DNA of 37,006 nucleotides from JBBRVP01 sp038246785 (GCA_038246785.1 JBBRVP010000033.1:1-37006); one strand, 5' to 3'. Counted from the first letter of the stretch, positions 7,167-16,889 are shown. Notes: a model not told the origin generated them from the letters alone. Made by a program: numbers and translations.

Positions 7167-7897
7167 CGGTGGAGTGGACGGCCGGGGTCGTCGCCGCGCT
7201 GGCCGGGACGGTGCTGGGCGCCGTCGGGCCGCAGGTGGTGGGCCGGTTGCCGGAGCCGGACCCGGACCCCGACGACGACCCCGCGGAGGCCGCCCGGCAC
7301 CCGGCGAAGGTGGCGTACGCCGACCTGGCCGCCCGACCGGGCCTGGCCCGCCGGCTCGCCCTCTGGGCCGGCGCCGTCTGCGGTGTGGCGGGGCTCGCGC
7401 TCGGCTGGAGCGCGGCGCTTCCCGCGTACATCCTCGCCGGGGCGGTCGGGGTCTGGCTGGCCTGGGTGGACCTGCGGGTGCACCTGCTGCCCGACCGGCT
7501 GACCGGGCCGCTGTTCGTCGGCTGCCTGGGGCTGCTCGGGGTGGCGGCGCTGGCCGGCGGAGCGTGGCGGGACCTGATCCGGGCGCTGCTCGGCGCCGTC
7601 CTGCTGCTGGCGTTCTACCTGCTCCTGGCGCTGATCCGCCCGTCGGACATGGGGCTCGGCGATGTCAAGCTGGCCGCCGTGCTCGGCCTGCTGCTCGGCT
7701 GGCTCGGCTGGGGCGCGCTGGTCGTCGGGGCGGTGCTCGGCTTCCTGCTCGGCGGGCTCGGTGGGCTGGCGGTCGTGGCGGCGGGGCGCGGCGGGCTGCG
7801 CACCGCGATCCCGTTCGGTCCCTTCATGCTCGCCGGCGCGCTGCTCGGCGTCATGTGGGGTGAGCAGGTGGCGGCCGCCTACGTCGGTGCCCTGTGA
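7163..7897 (+). CDS. A24 family prepilin leader peptidase
   Basis: This encodes 244 aa with about seven hydrophobic segments. It is an aspartic peptidase that removes the leader from type IV or Flp/Tad-type pilins at the membrane. The two catalytic Asp motifs are present: Asp103 in WVDLRVHLLPD and Asp167 in MGLGDVKLAAVLG. The N-terminal cytoplasmic methylase domain with its Cys pairs, seen in PilD, is absent, so it is the short TadV/CpaA-like form. The GTG start overlaps the aroE stop (GTGA) and the stop region overlaps a GTG just before aroC. No pilin or pilus assembly genes lie in the window, so its substrates are elsewhere. Its placement within the aro run seems to be a shared actinobacterial arrangement rather than a functional link. 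Confidence 0.9.
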   Translation: MTVEWTAGVVAALAGTVLGAVGPQVVGRLPEPDPDPDDDPAEAARHPAKVAYADLAARPGLARRLALWAGAVCGVAGLALGWSAALPAYILAGAVGVWLAWVDLRVHLLPDRLTGPLFVGCLGLLGVAALAGGAWRDLIRALLGAVLLLAFYLLLALIRPSDMGLGDVKLAAVLGLLLGWLGWGALVVGAVLGFLLGGLGGLAVVAAGRGGLRTAIPFGPFMLAGALLGVMWGEQVAAAYVGAL

Positions 7898-7926
7898 CCC
7901 TTCACGGCCGTGGGATCATCCCTCAC

Positions 7927-9111
7927 ATGCTGCGCTGGCTCACCGCGGGGGAGTCCCACGGGCCGGCGCTCGTCGCGATCCTCGAGGGGCTCCCGGCGGG
8001 CGTCACGGTGACCACAGCCGACCTCGCCCACGGGCTGGCCCGGCGCCGACTCGGCTACGGCCGCGGTGCGCGGATGCGGTTCGAGCAGGACGAGGTCGCC
8101 TTCCTCGGCGGCGTACGCCACGGCCACACCCTGGGCGGCCCGGTGGCCGTGTCGGTGGCCAACACCGAGTGGCCGAGGTGGCAGTCGGTCATGTCGCCTG
8201 ACCCGGTCGACGCCGCGGAGCTCGCCGACCAGGCGCGCAACGCGGCGCTGACCCGGCCGCGGCCGGGCCACGCCGACCTCGCCGGCATGCAGAAGTACGG
8301 CTTCGACGACGCCCGGCCGGTGCTCGAGCGGGCCAGCGCCCGGGAGACCGCCGCCCGGGTCGCGCTCGGCGCGGTCGCCGGAGCATTCCTCGCGCAGGCC
8401 GCCGGCGTACGCCTGGTGTCGCACACCGTCGCCGTCGGCCCGGTCGGTGTGCCCGAGGACGCGGCGCTCCCGGGACCTGACGACGTCACCCGGCTCGACG
8501 CCGACCCGGTGCGCTGCGCAGATGCGGGGACCTCCGCCGCGATGGTCGCCGAGGTCGACGACGCGCGGAGAGCCGGCGACACCCTCGGCGGTGTGGTGGA
8601 GGTGCTGGCGTACGGGCTGCCGCCCGGGCTGGGCAGCTGCGTGCACTGGGACCGCCGCCTCGACGCCCGCCTGGCCGGTGCGCTCATGGGCATTCAGGCG
8701 ATCAAGGCGGTCGAGGTCGGTGACGGGTTCCGCACGGCGGCCCGTCGCGGCTCGACCGCCCACGACGAGATCGAGGCAGCTGCTGGCGGCCGGTTGACGC
8801 GGCGAACCAACCGGGCCGGGGGGACCGAGGGCGGCATGAGCACCGGGGAGGTGCTGCGGGTGCGGGCCGCCATGAAGCCGATCTCCACCGTCCCGCGTGC
8901 GCTGGACACCGTCGACGTGGCCACCGGCGAGCCGGCGAGCGCGATCAACCAGCGTTCCGACGTCTGCGCCGTGCCCGCCGCCGGCGTCGTCGCGGAGGCG
9001 ATGGTGGCGCTCGTGCTCGCCGACGCGCTCCTGGAGAAGTTCGGTGGCGACTCGGTGACGGAGACCGCGCGCAACCTCGGTGGCTATCTCGACGCGCTGA
9101 CGGTGCGCTGA
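7927..9111 (+). CDS. aroC: Chorismate synthase
   Basis: This encodes 394 aa. It makes chorismate from EPSP by a 1,4-elimination that needs reduced FMN. Conserved motifs are the N-terminal LRWLTAGESHG, GRGARMRFEQDEV, the RPGHADLAG block, GGTEGGMSTGE and the C-terminal SDVCAVPAAGVVAEAM. ATG 7927 was chosen because the family begins within a residue or two of LRWLTAGESHG. A GTG at 7894 that overlaps the upstream stop (GTGA) would add 11 residues and cannot be excluded. It is followed by aroK after 3 bases. Confidence 0.96.
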   Translation: MLRWLTAGESHGPALVAILEGLPAGVTVTTADLAHGLARRRLGYGRGARMRFEQDEVAFLGGVRHGHTLGGPVAVSVANTEWPRWQSVMSPDPVDAAELADQARNAALTRPRPGHADLAGMQKYGFDDARPVLERASARETAARVALGAVAGAFLAQAAGVRLVSHTVAVGPVGVPEDAALPGPDDVTRLDADPVRCADAGTSAAMVAEVDDARRAGDTLGGVVEVLAYGLPPGLGSCVHWDRRLDARLAGALMGIQAIKAVEVGDGFRTAARRGSTAHDEIEAAAGGRLTRRTNRAGGTEGGMSTGEVLRVRAAMKPISTVPRALDTVDVATGEPASAINQRSDVCAVPAAGVVAEAMVALVLADALLEKFGGDSVTETARNLGGYLDALTVR

Positions 9112-9114
9112 GCC

Positions 9115-9627
9115 GTGGCCCCCGTCGTCGTCCTCGTCGGCCCGCCCGGCGCCGGCAAGACCACCGTGGGCGCCGCCGTCGCCGCCGCGCTCGGAGTCGG
9201 CTTCCACGACACCGACGACGACGTCGAGCGGGCGGCCGGCAAGCCGGTCGCCGAGATCTTCGTTGACGACGGGGAACCGGCCTTCCGGGCACTCGAGCGC
9301 CAGGCGGTCGAGGCGGCCCTGGCGACGTACGACGGCGTGCTGGCCGTCGGTGGCGGGGCGGTCATCGACGCAGCGACCCGGGAGCGGCTGGGGGGGCACT
9401 CTGTGGTGCTGCTCGACGTGGGGCTGGCCGATGCCGCCCGCCGGATCGGGCTCAACCGTGACCGGCCGCTGCTGCTGGGCAACCCGCGCGCCCAGCTCGC
9501 GCGGATGCTCGACGAGCGCCGGCCGGTCTACCTCGAGGTCGCGACCTGCGTCGTCGACACCGACCGGCGCAGCGTGGCGGAGGTCGTCGACGCCGTGCTG
9601 GCGCTGCTGCCGCAGGCCAGGCCGTGA
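9115..9627 (+). CDS. aroK: Shikimate kinase
   Basis: This encodes 170 aa. It phosphorylates shikimate at the 3-hydroxyl using ATP. Motifs are the P-loop GPPGAGKTTVG near residue 10, the shikimate-binding DTDDDVE, IFVDDGEPAFRALE, the GGGAV loop (VLAVGGGAV), and the lid Arg in NRDRPLL followed by ERRPVYLEVA. The GTG start follows the aroC stop by 3 bases; the stop overlaps aroB (GTGA). Confidence 0.95.
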   Translation: MAPVVVLVGPPGAGKTTVGAAVAAALGVGFHDTDDDVERAAGKPVAEIFVDDGEPAFRALERQAVEAALATYDGVLAVGGGAVIDAATRERLGGHSVVLLDVGLADAARRIGLNRDRPLLLGNPRAQLARMLDERRPVYLEVATCVVDTDRRSVAEVVDAVLALLPQARP

Positions 9628-10703
9628 GCGAGCGCACCCGGATCCCGGTGGCCGGCGCCGCACCGTACGACGTCGTCGTCGGCGAGGGGCTGCTCGGCGA
9701 GCTGCCGGCCCTGCTGGGCGACGGAGTGCGGCGTGTCGCCGTGGTGCACCCGGCCGCGCTGCGCGCCACCGGCGAGGGCGTACGGGACGACCTGGACGGG
9801 CAGGGCTACCGAGCCGTCCTTATCGAGGTGCCCGACGCGGAGGACGCCAAGACCGCGCAGGTGGCGACGTTCTGCTGGTCGGCGCTGGGACAGGCCGGCT
9901 TCACCCGCAGCGACGCAGTCGTCGGCGTCGGCGGCGGTACGACCACCGACCTGGCCGGCTTCGTCGCGGCGACCTGGTTGCGCGGCGTGCGCTGGGTCGC
10001 CGTGCCGACCACGCTGCTCGGCATGGTCGACGCCGCGGTCGGCGGCAAGACCGGCATCAACACCGCGGAGGGCAAGAACCTCGTCGGCGCCTTTTACCCG
10101 CCCGCCGGCGTGCTGTGTGACCTCGCGGCGCTGGGGACCCTGCCGCCGCACGACTTCGTGGCCGGTCTCGCCGAGGTGGTCAAGTGCGGATTCGTCGCCG
10201 ACCCGGCGATCCTCGATCTGGTCGAGGGCGACCCGGGGGCAGCGCGTACGGCCTCCGGCCCGCACACCCGCGAGCTCGTCGAGCGGGCCGTGCGGGTCAA
10301 GGCCGCGGTTGTCGGGTCCGACCTGCGCGAGAGGGGCCCCCGTGAGGTGCTCAACTACGGGCACACACTGGGCCACGCGATCGAGCGCGTCGAGCGCTAC
10401 CGCTGGCGGCACGGCGCGGCGGTGTCGGTGGGTCTGGTCTTCGCCGCCGAGCTGGCGCGCGTGGCGGGGCGGCTCGACGACGCCACCGCAGACCGGCACC
10501 GGGTCGTCCTGGATGCGCTAGGGCTGCCGACGGCCTACCGCGCCGACGCCTGGCCGCGCCTGCTCGAGGCCATGCGCGTGGACAAGAAGACCCGCGGCGA
10601 CCGGCTGCGTTTCGTCGTCCTCGACGGCCTGGCGCGCCCGGGCCGGCTGGAGGCGCCCGACCCGTCGCTGCTGGTCACGGCCTACGCGGAGGTGTCCTCG
10701 TGA
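9624..10703 (+). CDS. aroB: 3-dehydroquinate synthase
   Basis: This encodes 359 aa. It converts DAHP to 3-dehydroquinate, the second shikimate step, using NAD+ and a divalent metal. Motifs are VGGGTTTDLAGFVAATWLRG, VPTTLLGMVDAAVGGKTGIN, AEGKNLVGAFYPP, the LAEVVKCGF metal-site region and NYGHTLGHAIE with its metal-binding His. The start is GTG in a GTGA overlap with aroK, and the stop forms the same overlap with aroQ. The pathway's first enzyme (DAHP synthase) and EPSP synthase (aroA) are not in the window. Confidence 0.96.
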   Translation: MSERTRIPVAGAAPYDVVVGEGLLGELPALLGDGVRRVAVVHPAALRATGEGVRDDLDGQGYRAVLIEVPDAEDAKTAQVATFCWSALGQAGFTRSDAVVGVGGGTTTDLAGFVAATWLRGVRWVAVPTTLLGMVDAAVGGKTGINTAEGKNLVGAFYPPAGVLCDLAALGTLPPHDFVAGLAEVVKCGFVADPAILDLVEGDPGAARTASGPHTRELVERAVRVKAAVVGSDLRERGPREVLNYGHTLGHAIERVERYRWRHGAAVSVGLVFAAELARVAGRLDDATADRHRVVLDALGLPTAYRADAWPRLLEAMRVDKKTRGDRLRFVVLDGLARPGRLEAPDPSLLVTAYAEVSS

Positions 10704-11155
10704 ACGACCAGCCGCCCGGCGTCCTGGTGCTCGACGGTCCCAACCTCGGCCGGCTCGGGTCGCGCGAGCCCGACGTCTATGGCTGGGCGACGCACGACGA
10801 GCTGTCCGCGGCCTGCGTCGAGACGGGTCGCCAGCTCGGGCTCGACGTGGAGGTCCGCCAGACCGACGACGAGGCCGAGCTCGTGAGTTGGCTGCACGAG
10901 GCCGTCGACACCCGCCGCCACGTCGTGCTCAACCCGGCGGCGTTCACCCACTATGCGTACGCGCTCCGCGACGCCGCCGCGTTGGTGACGGCCGGCGGGC
11001 TGGTGCTGGTCGAGGTGCACCTGACCAACCCAGCGGCGCGTGAGGCGTTCCGCCGGCGATCCGTCGTGGCGCAGGTCGCGACGGGCACCGTGGCCGGGTT
11101 CGGGCTGGACTCCTACCGGCTTGCTCTGCGCGCAGTCGCGACCCGCATCGGGTGA
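10700..11155 (+). CDS. aroQ: Type II 3-dehydroquinate dehydratase
   Basis: This encodes 151 aa. It dehydrates 3-dehydroquinate to 3-dehydroshikimate; the type II enzyme is a dodecamer unrelated to AroD. Family features kept are DGPNLGRLGSREPDVYG with the flexible-lid Arg and catalytic Tyr, QTDDEAELVSWLHEA, the Asn and His of NPAAFTHYA, the EVH pair, and REAFRRRS. Several normally constant positions differ: HTS is HYA, the HISN loop is HLTN, and the following block reads PAAREAF. So it is a divergent member, though the main catalytic residues remain. The GTG start overlaps aroB. It ends the aro run; about 200 bp without a gene follow. Confidence 0.9.
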   Translation: MNDQPPGVLVLDGPNLGRLGSREPDVYGWATHDELSAACVETGRQLGLDVEVRQTDDEAELVSWLHEAVDTRRHVVLNPAAFTHYAYALRDAAALVTAGGLVLVEVHLTNPAAREAFRRRSVVAQVATGTVAGFGLDSYRLALRAVATRIG

Positions 11156-11354
11156 CGGGATCCCGCAGACCAGGATGTGCTGGGAGCGACCGCACCGCGC
11201 AGTCGGCCAGCTTCCATCCCGCCGCGATCCCGGCATGTTCGACCGTGTCACCCCCACCATCTCCCATCGGTCACCTGGCCGGCCGCTCGCGGCGGTCGAG
11301 GATCCGCTCACGAGATGACTGTTGGCCTCCAATCGGACAGCGGATGATCGTGGG

Positions 11355-11789
11355 ATGACGTTTCGAGCAAGGATCGAGCTCGGTGGCAAGACTGCTACGG
11401 GCTTCCGCGTGCCGGCCGAGGTCATCCAGACCCTCGACTCGGGCAAGAAGCCGCGCGTCTACGTAACGATCTCAGGGCACACGTACCGAAGCACCGTGGC
11501 GGTCTACGACGGCGAATTCTGGCTCCCCCTCAGCGCGGAGAACCGCACAAGAGCGGGCGTCGAGGCTGGCGATGGCGTGGAGGTCGATCTAGAACTCGAC
11601 ACCGACCTGCGCACGGTGAACGTTCCGGCTGATCTGGCGAGCGCGCTCGACCCAGCGGCGCGCCGGCGCTTCGACGCACTCTCCTACAGCAGGCAGCGCC
11701 AGTACGTGGACTCGATCGCGGGAGCCAAGACGGCCGTGACTCGTCAGCGGCGCATCACCAAGACGATCGACGCGCTCCGCGACGACTGA
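11355..11789 (+). CDS. YdeI / DUF1905-type protein
   Basis: This encodes 144 aa. The N-terminal part (about 1-90) matches the DUF1905 beta-barrel-like pattern (FRARIELGGKTATGFRVP, KKPRVYVTISGHTYRSTVAV, AGVEAGDGVEVDLELD). The C-terminal part has the YdeI/OmpD-associated signature (LDPAARRRFDALSYSRQRQYVDSI, RQRRITKTIDAL). Function is unknown; it is likely cytoplasmic. ATG 11355 is chosen with GTGGG just before it; an earlier in-frame start at 11322 lacks a ribosome site and adds non-conserved residues. Base composition is visibly less GC-rich than its neighbours (for example 11461-11530), and it sits with a GNAT gene between aroQ and efp, where relatives usually have a proline peptidase. Both points suggest a later insertion. 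Confidence 0.8.
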   Translation: MTFRARIELGGKTATGFRVPAEVIQTLDSGKKPRVYVTISGHTYRSTVAVYDGEFWLPLSAENRTRAGVEAGDGVEVDLELDTDLRTVNVPADLASALDPAARRRFDALSYSRQRQYVDSIAGAKTAVTRQRRITKTIDALRDD

Positions 11790-11804
11790 ACCGAGACGCG
11801 ACCA

Positions 11805-11838
11805 TGGTGGAGCCCCGACTGGCGAGGGCCATCCACCA
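11805..11838. terminator. Hairpin between convergent DUF1905 and GNAT genes
   Basis: TGGTGGA (11805-11811) pairs with TCCACCA (11832-11838), and GCCC (11812-11815) pairs with GGGC (11826-11829), giving 11 bp with a 2-nt bulge and a 10-nt loop. It lies in the 83-bp convergent gap, so it could terminate both transcripts. There is no T tract, as is common in high-GC bacteria. Confidence 0.5.
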
Positions 11839-11872
11839 CGATCGGCCAGCAGCTGGGCGAGACCTGACTCGA

Positions 11873-12427
11873 TCACGGCCGGTCGATGCGATAGACGACG
11901 TGTAGCGGGTCGTCCACCGGGTTGTCCGGCGTCATCTCGCCTTCGCCGATCCGCTGCAGGCCGGCTTTCTCCAGGGCCCGCCAGGACGCCGTGTTCGCAG
12001 CCACGACGGCGACCAGCACCGCGGGCGCGGCCGGATACGCGGTCCAGGCGTCCTCGACCACCGCGGCGATCATCCGTGTGCCGAGCCCGTGGCCACGCAG
12101 GGCGGCCTCGCCGATGAGGTAGTCGAGCTCGAGGGCGCCGTCGGGGACGTCGACGATGGCGGCGAACTCGGCGAGGTCCTCCGGGTAGTCGTGGATCACC
12201 GAGCGCTGCACCAACCCGACCGGCTGGCCGTCGACGGAGACGACCAGGTCCTCACCCGGCTCCTCGCCCCGCACGCTCGGGCCGAAATCGCGCTCGACCG
12301 CCTCCTTGGTGGTCTCGTGGTTCCACCAGCGGGCGACCTGGGGCTCGCGCAGCCACTCGGCGAGCATGGGGAGGTCAGCGGCGGCCAGCCTTCGCCAGCT
12401 CAGCCCAACCTCACCGGACCCCTCCAT
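11873..12427 (-). CDS. GNAT acetyltransferase of the AAC(6')-like subgroup
   Basis: This encodes 184 aa. It is an acetyl-CoA-dependent N-acetyltransferase. The N-terminal block LPMLAEWLREPQVARWW and the central LDYLIGEAALRGHGLGTRMI (acetyl-CoA pyrophosphate loop, R/Q-x-x-G-x-G/A type) are typical of the AAC(6')-Ib-like/siderophore-type GNAT group. NTASWRALEKAGLQRIGEGE is the usual C-terminal acceptor-proximal motif. The substrate cannot be read from sequence; aminoglycoside resistance must not be assumed. ATG 12427 was chosen because the family's first strand begins directly after it. It is convergent with the DUF1905 gene and divergent from efp. Confidence 0.85.
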   Translation of the reverse strand: MEGSGEVGLSWRRLAAADLPMLAEWLREPQVARWWNHETTKEAVERDFGPSVRGEEPGEDLVVSVDGQPVGLVQRSVIHDYPEDLAEFAAIVDVPDGALELDYLIGEAALRGHGLGTRMIAAVVEDAWTAYPAAPAVLVAVVAANTASWRALEKAGLQRIGEGEMTPDNPVDDPLHVVYRIDRP

Positions 12428-12511
12428 ACCGACACCGTAGGCCGCTGCCGACGCACGCCGGACGTCGGCTGAGCCACCCGCAGTCATGAAAGGGCGAGGC
12501 CGGTCGGCCAG

Positions 12512-12517
12512 TAGACT
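12512..12517 (+). promoter_or_regulatory. Tentative -10 element (TAGACT) of efp
   Basis: TAGACT fits TANNNT and lies 52 nt before the efp start in the 142-bp divergent gap between the GNAT gene and efp. It would leave a leader of about 45 nt with GGGAG at 12554-12558. No clear -35 box is seen. Confidence 0.35.
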
Positions 12518-12569
12518 CGGCGATCGCGCGCCCACGCCCCGACGCACCCGCTTGGGAGACAACAACCCC

Positions 12570-13127
12570 GTGCCGACGACCAACGACCTCAAGAACGGCA
12601 TGGTGCTCAACCTCGACGGCCAGCTCTGGTCGGTCGTGTGGTTCCAGCACCACAAGCCGGGCAAGGGCGGCGCCGTCGTCCGGACCAAGCTGAAGAACGT
12701 GCTCTCCGGCAAGGTCGTGGACCGCACCTTCAACGCCGACGTCCGCGTCGACACGGCCAGCGTCGACCGCCGCGAGATGACCTTCCTCTACCGCGACGGC
12801 GACGACTTCGTCTTCATGGACACGCAGTCCTACGAACAGCTGCACGTGGGCGCCGACACCGTCGGTGACGCGGCGGCCTACCTGCTGGAGAACCAGAACG
12901 CATTGGTCGCGCTGCACGAGGGCACGCCGCTCTACGTCGAGCTGCCGGCCTCGGTCGTGCTCACCATCACCTACACCGAGCCAGGCGTGCAGGGCGACCG
13001 CTCCACCGGTGGCACCAAGCCGGCGACGCTGGAGACCGGAACCCAGGTCAACGTGCCGCTGTTCGTCACCCAAGGCGAGCGGGTCAAGGTCGACACTCGC
13101 GACGGCTCCTACCTCGGCCGCGCCTGA
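12570..13127 (+). CDS. efp: Translation elongation factor P
   Basis: This encodes 185 aa. It binds between the P and E sites of the ribosome and relieves stalling at polyproline. All three OB/KOW-type domains are present, and the length is normal. The tip loop reads HHKPGKGGAV with Lys32 at the position that is modified in E. coli; actinobacterial EF-P proteins carry a PGKG-type loop in this place and are reported to act without modification, and no epmA/epmB-type genes are seen here. GTG 12570 has GGGAG 11 nt upstream and gives the standard N-terminus PTTNDLKNGMVL. nusB follows after 19 bp. Confidence 0.95.
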   Translation: MPTTNDLKNGMVLNLDGQLWSVVWFQHHKPGKGGAVVRTKLKNVLSGKVVDRTFNADVRVDTASVDRREMTFLYRDGDDFVFMDTQSYEQLHVGADTVGDAAAYLLENQNALVALHEGTPLYVELPASVVLTITYTEPGVQGDRSTGGTKPATLETGTQVNVPLFVTQGERVKVDTRDGSYLGRA

Positions 13128-13146
13128 GGACCGGTCGGCAAACCCG

Positions 13147-13569
13147 GTGTCCACCCGACGCAAGGCCCGCAAGCACGCGCTGGACGTGCTGTACGAGTGC
13201 GACCTGCGCGGCCTGCCGCTGGGCGCGACGCTCCCCGGCCGTGTCGCCGACCGGGTCGAGGCCGCTCAGCAACCGCTCAACCCGTACGTCGCGGTGCTGG
13301 TCGCCGGCGTCGCCGAGCACCAGGCACGCATCGACGAGCTGCTGACGAGCTACTCCGTCGGCTGGCCGCTGCACCGCATGCCACCGGTCGACCGCAACCT
13401 GCTGCGCATCGGCGCCTACGAGCTGCTCTACGTCGACGACGTCCCCGACGAGGTGGTGCTCAGCGAGGCCGTCGACCTCGCCCGCGAGCTGTCCACCGAC
13501 GACTCCCCGGACTTCGTCAACGGCTTGCTCGGGCGGCTGCGCGACCTCAAGCCGCAGCTCGCGCCCTGA
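13147..13569 (+). CDS. nusB: Transcription antitermination protein NusB
   Basis: This encodes 140 aa. It binds boxA RNA with S10/NusE to support rRNA transcription antitermination. The N-terminus STRRKARKHALDVLYECDLRG is the typical basic RNA-binding start, and the C-terminal half contains PPVDRNLLRIGAYELLY, EVVLSEAVDLARELS and DDSPDFVNGLLGRLRD. GTG 13147 fixes the length at the family norm. It is the last gene before the convergent glpK, with only 10 bp between the two stops. Confidence 0.95.
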   Translation: MSTRRKARKHALDVLYECDLRGLPLGATLPGRVADRVEAAQQPLNPYVAVLVAGVAEHQARIDELLTSYSVGWPLHRMPPVDRNLLRIGAYELLYVDDVPDEVVLSEAVDLARELSTDDSPDFVNGLLGRLRDLKPQLAP

Positions 13570-13579
13570 TCCCCCCGGG

Positions 13580-15100
<1,521 letters not shown>

Positions 15101-15106
15101 GGGCGG

Positions 15107-15112
15107 AACCTA
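15107..15112 (-). promoter_or_regulatory. -10 element (TAGGTT) of a probably leaderless glpK mRNA
   Basis: On the minus strand TAGGTT matches TANNNT and is followed by exactly 6 nt and then the glpK ATG, so initiation 7 nt downstream would fall on the A of the start codon. A weak -35 candidate (ATGGCA) lies 18 nt upstream, inside the glpD start. Confidence 0.45.
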
Positions 15113-15122
15113 GCGGGCCCCG

Positions 15123-15128
15123 TACCGT
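15123..15128 (+). promoter_or_regulatory. -10 element (TACCGT) of a probably leaderless glpD mRNA
   Basis: TACCGT matches TANNNT and is followed by exactly 6 nt before the glpD ATG at 15135, mirroring the glpK arrangement. The two -10 elements are only 10 bp apart on opposite strands. No good -35 is seen. Confidence 0.4.
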
Positions 15129-15134
15129 GCTGCC

Positions 15135-16862
15135 ATGATCTCGACCCGCCTCGGACCGCCGGAGCGGGCGGCGGCCTGGGAGCGCCTCGGCGCACGGGAG
15201 TTCGACCTGCTCGTGGTCGGTGGCGGTGTCACCGGGGCCGGGGTCGCGCTCGACGCCGCCACCCGCGGGCTGCGGGTCGCGCTGGTCGAGGCGCGGGACT
15301 ACGCCAGCGGCACGTCGTCGCGTTCCAGCAAGCTGTTCCACGGTGGGCTGCGCTACCTCGAGAAGCTCGACTTCGCTCTCGTCCGCGAGGCGCTGCACGA
15401 GCGCGACCTCATGGTCAACCGGCTCGCCCCGCACCTGGTCAAGCCGGCGCCGTTCCTCTATCCCCTCACCCACCACGTCTGGGAGCGGCCGTACGTCGGC
15501 GCCGGGCTGACCCTCTACGACGGGTTGGCCCGCATCGGCGCGCGGTCCAGCTCGCTCCCGGTGCACCGCCACCTCAGCCGCAACGGCGCGCGGCGGCTGT
15601 TCCCCGCGCTCAAGCCGGACGCGCTCGTCGGCGCGATCCGCTACTTCGACGCGGTCGCCGACGACGCCCGGCACACCCTCACGGTCGTGCGCACCGCCGC
15701 GCACTACGGCGCGGTCGTGCTCAACTCGGCGGAGGTGACCGGTTTCCTGCGCGCCGCCGAGCGGGTCACCGGTGCCACCGTCCGCGACGTGGACACCGGC
15801 GCCGAGACGGCGGTCCACGCCGCGGTGGTCGTCAACTGCGCGGGGGTATGGACCGACGACCTGCAGCGACTCACCGGCGGTCGCGGCCGCTTCCGGGTCC
15901 GCGCCTCCAAGGGAGTGCACATCGTCGTCTCGCGTGACCGGATCGCTGCGGAGGCCGGGCTGATCCTGCGCACCGAGCGCTCGGTGCTGTTCGTCGTGCC
16001 GTGGGGCAACCACTGGATCGTCGGCACCACCGACACCGACTGGGATCTCGACAAGGCGCACCCGGCCGCCAGCCGTACCGACATCGACTACCTGTTGGAC
16101 CGCCTCAACGCGGTGATCTCGACGCCGCTGACCCACGATGACATCGAGGGCGTGTACGCCGGCCTGCGGCCCCTGCTGGCCGGGGAGTCCGACGACACGA
16201 GTTCGCTGTCCCGCGAGCACGCGGTCGCGCGCTCGCTGCCCGGTCTGGTCTCGGTGGCCGGCGGCAAGTACACGACGTACCGGGTCATGGCCGCCGACGC
16301 CGTCGACGCCGCCGCCGCCGAGCTCGGCCGACCGGTGCCGCCCAGCGCCACCGAGGACGTCGCGCTGGTCGGCGCCGACGGATACCACGCGCTGGTCAAC
16401 CAGGTCGACGCGCTCGCCCGCGAGTGGGCGCTGCCGCCGTGGCGGGTGCGGCACCTGCTCGACCGCTACGGCGCGCTGGCCCGCGAGGTCGTCGGGCTCG
16501 CCGACGACGACCCGACGATGCTCGAGCCGGTGCCCGGCGCGGAGGAGTACGTCCGCGCCGAGCTGCGCTACGCCGCCACCCACGAGGGCGCCACCCACCT
16601 CGACGATCTGCTGGCCCGGCGTACCCGCATCTCCATCGAGACACCGCACCGAGGTGCGGAGTCCGCTCCGGCAGCCGCCGGGCTCGTCCGCGACGTGCTG
16701 GGGTGGGACGACGCGCGGGCGGCCGCCGAGGTCGACGTCTACCGGGCGCGGGTCGCGGCGGAACGGCGCTCGCAGCGGGAGCCGGACGACCGCTCCGCCG
16801 ATGCGGTCCGGCTGCTCGCGCCCGACACACGCAAGGTCGCCGTCGGTCGCGCTCTCGGCTGA
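15135..16862 (+). CDS. glpD: Aerobic glycerol-3-phosphate dehydrogenase
   Basis: This encodes 575 aa. It is a membrane-associated flavoenzyme that oxidises glycerol 3-phosphate to dihydroxyacetone phosphate and passes electrons to quinone. The FAD-binding Rossmann motif is DLLVVGGGVTGAGVALDAA; then come the GTSSRSSKLFHGGLRYLE block, the WGNHWIVGTTDTDWD motif and GGKYTTYRVMAADAVDAAA. The C-terminal domain of about 150 residues is present (DLLARRTRISIE region). The start is ATG 15135, 34 bp from the divergent glpK. It ends in a palindrome shared with the convergent DUF1444-like gene. Confidence 0.95.
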   Translation: MISTRLGPPERAAAWERLGAREFDLLVVGGGVTGAGVALDAATRGLRVALVEARDYASGTSSRSSKLFHGGLRYLEKLDFALVREALHERDLMVNRLAPHLVKPAPFLYPLTHHVWERPYVGAGLTLYDGLARIGARSSSLPVHRHLSRNGARRLFPALKPDALVGAIRYFDAVADDARHTLTVVRTAAHYGAVVLNSAEVTGFLRAAERVTGATVRDVDTGAETAVHAAVVVNCAGVWTDDLQRLTGGRGRFRVRASKGVHIVVSRDRIAAEAGLILRTERSVLFVVPWGNHWIVGTTDTDWDLDKAHPAASRTDIDYLLDRLNAVISTPLTHDDIEGVYAGLRPLLAGESDDTSSLSREHAVARSLPGLVSVAGGKYTTYRVMAADAVDAAAAELGRPVPPSATEDVALVGADGYHALVNQVDALAREWALPPWRVRHLLDRYGALAREVVGLADDDPTMLEPVPGAEEYVRAELRYAATHEGATHLDDLLARRTRISIETPHRGAESAPAAAGLVRDVLGWDDARAAAEVDVYRARVAAERRSQREPDDRSADAVRLLAPDTRKVAVGRALG

Positions 16863-16889
16863 GCAGGCCCGGCGTCGGCGGCCCGCTCA
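16860..16889. terminator. Palindrome spanning the glpD and DUF1444 stops
   Basis: TGAGC (16860-16864) pairs with GCTCA (16885-16889), then after one mismatch GGCC (16866-16869) pairs with GGCC (16880-16883), with a 10-nt loop. The outer arms contain both stop codons. It is a candidate bidirectional terminator with a moderately weak stem. Confidence 0.35.

Noticed and set aside
7163..7897. Prepilin peptidase as a degraded pseudogene because the N-terminal methylase domain is missing
   Set aside because: Both catalytic Asp residues and all membrane segments are intact; short A24 peptidases without the methylase domain are common.
11150..11170. CGGGATCCCG palindrome after aroQ as a terminator
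   Set aside because: The arms are 5 bp with no loop, so it cannot form a stable RNA hairpin.
11873..12427. Aminoglycoside resistance gene call for the GNAT protein
   Set aside because: The fold resembles the AAC(6')-like subgroup, but the substrate pocket cannot be read and many such chromosomal genes have no resistance role.
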